From assembly GCA_038232215.1 (NCBI GenBank), contig JBBSIG010000080.1, positions 1-10,680 of the forward strand: a DNA stretch of 10,680 nucleotides, given 5' to 3'. Below are positions 6,850-10,680 of this stretch, piece by piece. The position numbers and the translations under genes were made by a program. This stretch comes from JBBSIG01 sp038232215. Lineage in GTDB: Bacteria > Actinomycetota > Thermoleophilia > Gaiellales > Gaiellaceae. The notes under the pieces are model-generated. The model was not told the DNA's origin and did not search any database. It was given only the letters and a program-made list of their open reading frames with translations. Numbering within the stretch: position 1 is the first letter of the stretch; each line of letters begins with the position of its first letter.

Positions 6850-7767
6850 GTGAGGTACGTCGTCACCGGCGCGGCCGGGTTCATCGGCTCGCACCTCGGC
6901 GAGGCGCTCGCGACGGCGGGCCACGAGGTGGTCGGGATCGACTGCTTCACCGACTACTACGACGCGCGGCTGAAGGAAGAGAACGCGGCCGAGCTCGACG
7001 TCCGCCGTCTCGACCTGGCCGAGGACCCGCTCGACTTCACCGGCGTCGACGGCGTCTTCCACCTCGCCGGACAGCCGGGCGCACGCAGCTTCGGCGACGT
7101 CTTCCCCGACTACCTGCGCCGCAACCTGCTCGCGAGCCAGCGGGTCTTCGAGGCGGCCTCCGCGGCCGGCGCACGGGTCGTCTTCGCCTCGTCCTCCTCG
7201 ATCTACGGCGACGCCGAGCGCTTCCCCACGCCCGAGAGCGCGGAGCCGCTGCCCGTCTCCCCGTACGCGCTCACGAAGCTCGGCTGCGAGCACCTGGCGC
7301 GCGCGTACGCGCGCAGCTTCGGGCTCGACGTCGTCACGCTGCGCTACTTCAACGTCTTCGGGCCCCGGCAGCGACCGGACATGGCCTTCGCCCGCATCGT
7401 GCGCGCCCTCCTGGAGGGCACGCCCTTCGAGCTGTACGGCGACGGCGGGCAGTCGCGCGGCTTCACCTTCGTCGCCGACGTCGTCGCGGCGACCACGCTC
7501 GCGATGGAGCGCGCCCGCTCCGGCGCCGTACTCAACGTCGGCGGCGGCGCCGAGGCCAGCCTGCGCGAGGCGATCGCCCTCCTCGAGCAGCTCTCCGGAC
7601 GAGCGCTCGAGCTGCGCCGGCGCGAGCCGGCCGCCGGAGACGTGCGTCGCACGGCGGCGGACACGAGCCTGATCGAGGCGGAGCTGGGCTGGCGCGCGCG
7701 CGTCGATCTGGAGACCGGCTTGCGCGCGCAATGGGAGTGGGCGTCGGCTAGAGTCGCCGCCCGATGA
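6850..7767 (+). CDS. NAD-dependent nucleotide-sugar epimerase/dehydratase (extended SDR)
   Basis: A 305-residue extended short-chain dehydrogenase/reductase. The NAD-binding glycine motif is TGAAGFIG (G7, G10, G13), D31 ends the second strand, SSSSIYG is at 114-120, and the catalytic tyrosine and lysine are Y139 and K143 in YALTK. YFNVFGPRQRPDMAF (167-180) and DYYDARLKEEN (35-45) resemble the UDP-glucuronate/UDP-glucose 4-epimerase branch; UDP-glucuronate 4-epimerase is one plausible reaction, but related dehydratases and decarboxylases share the fold. It would supply an activated sugar to the glycosyltransferases of the locus. The GTG start is fixed by the Rossmann strand and a TAnnnT box at leaderless distance. 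Its stop overlaps the wzz-like start as ATGA. Confidence 0.88.
   Translation: MRYVVTGAAGFIGSHLGEALATAGHEVVGIDCFTDYYDARLKEENAAELDVRRLDLAEDPLDFTGVDGVFHLAGQPGARSFGDVFPDYLRRNLLASQRVFEAASAAGARVVFASSSSIYGDAERFPTPESAEPLPVSPYALTKLGCEHLARAYARSFGLDVVTLRYFNVFGPRQRPDMAFARIVRALLEGTPFELYGDGGQSRGFTFVADVVAATTLAMERARSGAVLNVGGGAEASLREAIALLEQLSGRALELRRREPAAGDVRRTAADTSLIEAELGWRARVDLETGLRAQWEWASARVAAR
7749..7754 (+). promoter_or_regulatory. Candidate -10 box before the wzz-like gene
   Basis: TAGAGT lies nine bases before the ATG at 7764, inside the end of the epimerase gene and out of its frame. With the bases up to the start it matches the stretch before the gene at 8661 in 17 of 19 positions. There is no Shine-Dalgarno site, so the gene may have its own leaderless transcript as well as coupled translation. 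Confidence 0.4.
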
Positions 7768-8648
7768 GCCGGCCGGCCCCCGTCCCGGACCCCGACGCCG
7801 AGCAGGAGGTCGACCTCGGGCGTTACGGCAGAGCGGTCGCAGCGCGCTGGTGGCTGCTGCTCGCAGGGCTCGTCGCAGGGCTCGCGCTTGGCTACCTGCT
7901 CTCGCACGGAGGCCGCGCCGTCTACCAGGCCGAGGTCGTGCTCTACCTCGGCCAGACCTTCTCGCCGGGCGGAGGTGCCGTCCCCAGCCTGAACACCAAC
8001 CCGCGCACCGTCAAGACCTACGTCACCGCCGAGTTCGCCCTCCGGCGGGCCGCGGCGAAGAGCGGTATCCCGGTCGACCGCCTGCGCGGCAACGTGTCGT
8101 CGGGGCCCGTCTCGAACGTCAGCGGGCCGCTCGGCAGGAGGGCGGAGGGCCAGCTCTACGAGATCACCGTGAAGGCGAGCGCCCCGCGCAAGGCCACGCT
8201 CGCCGCCAACACGCTCGCGAACGCGGTGATCGAGCAGCTCTCGGGCTACGTCAACATCAGGATCAAGGCGTTCACGGGGCGTCTCGAGGGCGAGGCCGCC
8301 GACCTGAAGTCGATCCGCGCGCGGATCAACGCGCTCAACGCCGTTCTCAAGGTCGCCCAGCGCGAGGGCCTCTCGCCCCTCGACCGGCTCGTCCTGATCA
8401 GCCAGATCGACAATGCTGAGCAGCGACGCGGCAACCTGCTCGAGTCGCAGTCCGGCACACAGCAGCTGCTCGCGCTCGCCCAGAGCATCGAGAAGGCGCG
8501 CATCTTCACGCCGGCGGTCGGCGCCAAGACCACGGCTCGGAGCACGCGGAACGCGGCGCTGGTCGGGGGCCTGCTCGGTCTCCTGCTCGGGCTGCTCGCC
8601 GCGCTTCTGTGGGACTGGGGCGCCCGGGTCGGCGCCCGAGCTCTGTAG
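7764..8648 (+). CDS. Wzz/capsular polysaccharide co-polymerase without kinase domain
   Basis: A 294-residue protein with polysaccharide co-polymerase architecture: a short acidic cytoplasmic N-terminus, a first membrane helix (about 29-48, preceded by RYGRAVAARWW), a long extracytoplasmic region beginning YQAEVVLYLG, a section rich in A, L, E, R and Q likely to be helical or coiled coil (about 170-240), and a second membrane helix near the C-terminus (about 265-285). Wzz-type proteins set chain length or couple polymerisation to export. There is no Walker A/B or tyrosine-rich tail, so any BY-kinase partner must be a separate protein. It overlaps the epimerase stop by 4 bp and is followed after 12 bp by a glycosyltransferase. 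Confidence 0.8.
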   Translation: MSRPAPVPDPDAEQEVDLGRYGRAVAARWWLLLAGLVAGLALGYLLSHGGRAVYQAEVVLYLGQTFSPGGGAVPSLNTNPRTVKTYVTAEFALRRAAAKSGIPVDRLRGNVSSGPVSNVSGPLGRRAEGQLYEITVKASAPRKATLAANTLANAVIEQLSGYVNIRIKAFTGRLEGEAADLKSIRARINALNAVLKVAQREGLSPLDRLVLISQIDNAEQRRGNLLESQSGTQQLLALAQSIEKARIFTPAVGAKTTARSTRNAALVGGLLGLLLGLLAALLWDWGARVGARAL

Positions 8649-8651
8649 CGT
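8646..8651 (+). promoter_or_regulatory. Candidate -10 box before the second glycosyltransferase
   Basis: TAGCGT, whose TAG is also the stop codon of the wzz-like gene, lies nine bases before the ATG at 8661. No Shine-Dalgarno site is present. The 19 bases TAGCGTCGCCGTCCGATGA closely match those at 7749-7767. Confidence 0.4.
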
Positions 8652-8660
8652 CGCCGTCCG

Positions 8661-9602
8661 ATGATCGCGGGCAAGACCGTCGCAGTCGTCATCCCGGCGT
8701 TCGACGAGGAGCGCCTGATCGGCGAGACGGTGGCGTGCATCCCGGCCTTCGTCGACCGGATCCTCGTCGTCGACGACGCTTCGCGCGACGGGACCGCTGA
8801 GCGGGCTCGCGCAGCGGGCGACCCGAGGCTCCTCGTGCTCGCCCACGAGCGGAACGAGGGTGTCGGGGGCGCGATCGTGACGGGCTACCGGCGGGCGATC
8901 GAGGAGGGCATGGACGTGACCGCGGTGATGGCGGCCGACAACCAGATGGATCCGGCCGACCTCGAGGCGCTCGTCCGCCCGGTGGCCCGTGGAGAGGTCG
9001 ACTACGCGAAGGCGAACAGGCTGTTCACCGGCCAGGCCTGGGAGCTGATCCCGCGGCACCGCTACCTCGGGATCGCCGTCCTCTCGCTGCTCACCAAGGT
9101 CGCCTCCGGCTACTGGCACGTGGCCGACTCGCAGTCCGGCTACACGGCCATCGCGCTGCCGATGCTGCGGCAGCTCGACCTCGACCGCGTGTACCGGCGT
9201 TACGGCTTTCCGAACGACATGCTCGTACACCTGAACGTCTGGAACGCGCGGGTGCGAGACGTGCCGTCGCGGCCGATCTACGGCGTCGGCGAGCGCTCGG
9301 GGATCAAGCTGCGCAAGGTCGTCCCGTCGATCTCGTGGCTGCTCGTGAAGGGCTTCTTCTGGCGCCTGCGCGAGAAGTACGTGATCCGGGACTTCCACCC
9401 GCTCGTGTTCTTCTACGCGCTCGGCGCACTGATGAGCGTCCTGGGCCTCGCGCTCGGCATCACGGTCACGGTGCTGCGGCTGCTCGGTAACGAGCTGACC
9501 GCGGCGACCGTCGTCCTCGTCGCGCTGCTCCTCATCTTCGGCTCCCAGTTCACCCTCTTCGCCATGTGGTTCGACATGGAGTCGAACAAGGATCTGCGCT
9601 GA
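8661..9602 (+). CDS. Family-2 glycosyltransferase, DPM1/GtrB-like with two C-terminal membrane helices
   Basis: A 313-residue protein. The GT-A domain starts AVVIPAFDEE (8-17), with VVDDASRDGT (36-45), NEGVGGAIVTGYRRA (65-79), and the metal site AADNQMDP (91-98), a variant of the usual GDGQMDP with its D residues kept. DSQSGYTAI (156-164) follows. Two hydrophobic helices (about 247-270 and 281-302) anchor it. This resembles polyprenyl-phosphate glycosyltransferases that load a sugar on the lipid carrier; such a product could feed the GT-C enzyme upstream, an attractive but unproven pairing. It could equally add a sugar to the growing unit. It is the last plus-strand gene before the convergent toxin gene. 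Confidence 0.85.
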   Translation: MIAGKTVAVVIPAFDEERLIGETVACIPAFVDRILVVDDASRDGTAERARAAGDPRLLVLAHERNEGVGGAIVTGYRRAIEEGMDVTAVMAADNQMDPADLEALVRPVARGEVDYAKANRLFTGQAWELIPRHRYLGIAVLSLLTKVASGYWHVADSQSGYTAIALPMLRQLDLDRVYRRYGFPNDMLVHLNVWNARVRDVPSRPIYGVGERSGIKLRKVVPSISWLLVKGFFWRLREKYVIRDFHPLVFFYALGALMSVLGLALGITVTVLRLLGNELTAATVVLVALLLIFGSQFTLFAMWFDMESNKDLR

Positions 9603-9621
9603 GCCGCTCAGATAGCGGTTC
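9601..9621. terminator. Stem-loop between convergent genes, possible terminator
   Basis: GAGCCGCT and AGCGGTTC pair as an 8-bp stem (one G-T wobble) around the loop CAGAT, starting on the stop codon of the glycosyltransferase gene. The toxin gene ends 26 bases further on from the other side. No T run follows, so it is at best a weak or bidirectional terminator. Confidence 0.35.
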
Positions 9622-9647
9622 CCGAGCGGTCGCGACGCCCGACGACC

Positions 9648-10040
9648 TCATCGCCGCGGGCGCACGTCCTCGATCGGCCAGGACGGGTCGCCTCCGAGGA
9701 TCTCCGGGTCGCCCGTCAGGAGAACCGCGTGGTGGGCGATCGCGGTCGAGATTGCGAAAGCGTCTGCATAGCTGATCGGATACGCCGACTTGAGGGCGGC
9801 CGCCTCGAGCACGCGGGCGGCCGAGGGCGTCTCGAGGGTGAGCGCGCCTCGCAGACGCGCCACGGTTTCCGTGGCGCGTCCGGCCCCGAACCTGCGGCAG
9901 AGTATGTAGAAGACCTCGCCGCCGTTGATCCAGCTCATCACCGGCCGCTCGCGCTCGAGCAGCGCGGCCACCTTCGCCCGCGCCGGCTCGCCGCCGTACA
10001 ACCATTCGAGGACGGCCCAGGCGTCGAGCGCGTGCCTCAC
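9648..10040 (-). CDS. vapC: PIN-domain toxin, VapC-like ribonuclease
   Basis: A 130-residue PIN-domain protein; this family holds the RNase toxins of VapBC systems, which cut tRNA, rRNA or mRNA. The acidic residues expected at the active site are present: D6 (LDAWAVLEWL), E42 (NGGEVFYIL), D93 (SYADAFAISTA) and D111 (LLTGDPEI). Length is normal. The GTG at 10040 overlaps the antitoxin stop (GTGA), and the open frame upstream of it is just a shadow of the antitoxin gene. A perfect 12-bp inverted repeat lies in its middle. The gene faces the glycosyltransferase end to end. It looks intact; activity is inferred. The order antitoxin then toxin, with overlap, is the classic arrangement. Confidence 0.88.
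   Translation of the reverse strand: MRHALDAWAVLEWLYGGEPARAKVAALLERERPVMSWINGGEVFYILCRRFGAGRATETVARLRGALTLETPSAARVLEAAALKSAYPISYADAFAISTAIAHHAVLLTGDPEILGGDPSWPIEDVRPRR
9854..9880. repeat. Perfect 12-bp inverted repeat inside the toxin gene
   Basis: GACGCGCCACGG at 9854-9865 and its exact complement at 9869-9880 flank the loop TTT (AAA on the coding strand). It encodes part of GRATETVARL in the PIN protein. The mRNA would fold into a strong hairpin in the middle of the coding region. Confidence 0.8.
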
Positions 10041-10285
10041 CAGCTGCGTTCCCGAAGCTCCTCCGCCTCGCGCTCGAGCTCGCGCCGGTGCTCCGCCTCC
10101 AGGTCCTCGCTGAGCCGGTAGGCGGCTAACGACCCGGCGAGATCCGCGGGATCCCGGGCGCGCTGCAGTCGCACGGCCTCGCCCTCGTCGACGAAGACGA
10201 CCTCGTCCCCCGGCGCGATGCCGAGCCGGTCGCGAATCGGCTTGGGGATGACGACCTGGCCCTTGGGCCCGACCTTCGAGGTCAT
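10037..10285 (-). CDS. vapB: AbrB/SpoVT-type antitoxin, VapB-like
   Basis: An 82-residue protein. Residues 1-45 form a swapped-hairpin AbrB/MazE-type DNA-binding domain: SKVGPKGQVVIPKPIRDRLG, then PGDEVVFVDEGEAVRLQR. The rest (about 46-82) is charged and helical, rich in E, R and L, the part that usually wraps the PIN toxin. It would neutralise the toxin and repress the shared promoter. The ATG at 10285 has no Shine-Dalgarno site but a good TATACT box seven bases upstream. It overlaps the toxin start by 4 bp. The pair stands alone, between the glycan genes and the phosphatase gene. Confidence 0.9.
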   Translation of the reverse strand: MTSKVGPKGQVVIPKPIRDRLGIAPGDEVVFVDEGEAVRLQRARDPADLAGSLAAYRLSEDLEAEHRRELEREAEELRERSW

Positions 10286-10292
10286 ACCGCTC

Positions 10293-10298
10293 AGTATA
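10293..10298 (-). promoter_or_regulatory. -10 box of the toxin-antitoxin operon
   Basis: On the minus strand TATACT, one base from the consensus TATAAT, ends seven bases before the ATG of the antitoxin, which suits a leaderless transcript. No clear -35 element is seen. Copies of AGCGGTA (minus strand) lie on each side, at 10285-10291 and 10310-10316, and could be operator half-sites for the antitoxin. Confidence 0.55.
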
Positions 10299-10335
10299 AC
10301 CCGACTGTCTACCGCTTCTCGAGCGCCGTGCGTCT

Positions 10336-10680
10336 TTACCCGTCACGCCGTCGCGCGGCCATCCCCTCCGCGCGCTCGGGGAGCCCGAGCGCCGTTCCGT
10401 CGAAGAGCGCGTCCGCGGCGTCGCCCAGTTGCTCCCTCGCCGCTGCGTAGGCACCGTCGACGTACGGCGGCCGCGCCGCTCGGTGCCCGTCCGAGGCCAC
10501 GATTCGCGCGAGGCCGTCCTGCAGGAGACCCCAGCCGAGCGCCTCGATCTCCGGCCCGTGCCTCCCCGTGAGGCTCGTCGCGTTCACCTGCAGCAGCCAG
10601 CCGCGCCGCGCGAGCTCCGCGGCGATACCCGGGCCGGCTTCCGTTCGCTCCGGGTGCGCGACCACCGGCAGCAGGCCGGC
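10336..10680 (-). CDS. CpsB/YwqE-type PHP-family tyrosine phosphatase, N-terminus missing
   Basis: The C-terminal 114 residues of a metal-dependent phosphotyrosine phosphatase of the CpsB/CapC (YwqE) type; the gene runs off the window edge at 10680. The visible part begins AGLLPVVAHPERTEAG, where HPER supplies a metal ligand, continues with LLQVNATSLTGRHG, and has ASDGHRAARPPYVDGAYAAA, matching the family's SDAH...RPP motif with the metal-binding Asp and His. The family is usually about 250 residues. These enzymes dephosphorylate the BY-kinase or other tyrosine-phosphorylated proteins that control capsule and EPS assembly, which links the gene to the glycan genes although it lies on the opposite strand beyond the toxin-antitoxin pair. 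It ends 50 bases before the antitoxin start. Confidence 0.87.
   Translation of the reverse strand, partial: AGLLPVVAHPERTEAGPGIAAELARRGWLLQVNATSLTGRHGPEIEALGWGLLQDGLARIVASDGHRAARPPYVDGAYAAAREQLGDAADALFDGTALGLPERAEGMAARRRDG

Noticed and set aside
7299..7314. 16-base perfect palindrome GCGCGCGTACGCGCGC in the epimerase gene
   Set aside because: It is an alternating GC tract encoding ordinary residues (LARAYARS); such palindromes are easily produced by codon bias here.
5824..7731. Long open minus-strand frame covering ctaG and the epimerase
   Set aside because: It is out of frame with the CtaG protein, which has clear membrane helices and family motifs, and its sequence is low-complexity R/A/G-rich.
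7344..9398. Long open frame on the minus strand opposite the epimerase, Wzz and glycosyltransferase genes
   Set aside because: Same composition-driven shadow; no motif is visible and it crosses three well-supported genes and their boundaries.
1..10680. CRISPR arrays, tRNA or rRNA genes, transposases
   Set aside because: No regularly spaced repeats, cloverleaf or rRNA-like stretches, or transposase motifs were seen on either strand.

Overview
This window is very GC-rich, with G/C at nearly all third codon positions, GTG starts and TAnnnT boxes a few bases upstream of start codons. That pattern, and the look of the proteins, fits a high-GC actinobacterial lineage (possibly Thermoleophilia/Gaiellales-like). 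This is inferred from style; no marker gene is present. Most of the window is a surface or exopolysaccharide (EPS/capsule-type) biosynthesis locus. About the first 165 bases are an almost pure C/G homopolymer-like stretch that looks like sequence-end error rather than biology; it hides the 5' end of the first gene.

Layout. Plus strand, 180-5906: a 5'-truncated family-2 glycosyltransferase; two tandem paralogous methyltransferases with Trm112-like N-termini; a small monotopic phosphoglycosyl transferase (initiating sugar transferase); a GT-C/ArnT-like membrane glycosyltransferase; and an ATP-grasp ligase. The first five genes are packed with 4-20 bp overlaps or single-digit gaps. Minus strand, 5913-6668: a CtaG-type cytochrome c oxidase assembly protein that does not belong to the polysaccharide pathway. 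Plus strand, 6850-9602: a nucleotide-sugar epimerase/dehydratase-family enzyme, a Wzz-type chain-length/co-polymerase protein without a kinase domain, and a DPM1/GtrB-like glycosyltransferase. Minus strand, 10285 down to 9648: an AbrB-type antitoxin and PIN-domain toxin (VapBC-like) with a 4-bp overlap. Minus strand, 10680 down to 10336: the C-terminal part of a CpsB/YwqE-type PHP-family tyrosine phosphatase, cut by the window edge.

How the genes may work together (inference from families): the epimerase supplies a nucleotide sugar; the phosphoglycosyl transferase loads the first sugar phosphate on the polyprenyl carrier at the inner membrane face; the family-2 enzymes extend the unit or charge lipid-linked donors; the GT-C enzyme transfers from a polyprenyl donor on the outer face; the methyltransferases and the ATP-grasp enzyme may decorate the glycan or its precursors; Wzz sets chain length, and CpsB would antagonise a tyrosine kinase encoded elsewhere. 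No Wzx flippase, Wzy polymerase or BY-kinase is visible here.

Regulation: leaderless-type promoters are plausible in front of the ATP-grasp gene, the epimerase, wzz, the second glycosyltransferase and the antitoxin. Two of them share 17 of 19 bases. A perfect 12-bp inverted repeat lies inside the toxin gene. I saw no convincing evidence of a wholly new system; the least explained parts are the methyltransferase pair, the ATP-grasp enzyme and the repeated start-site boxes.
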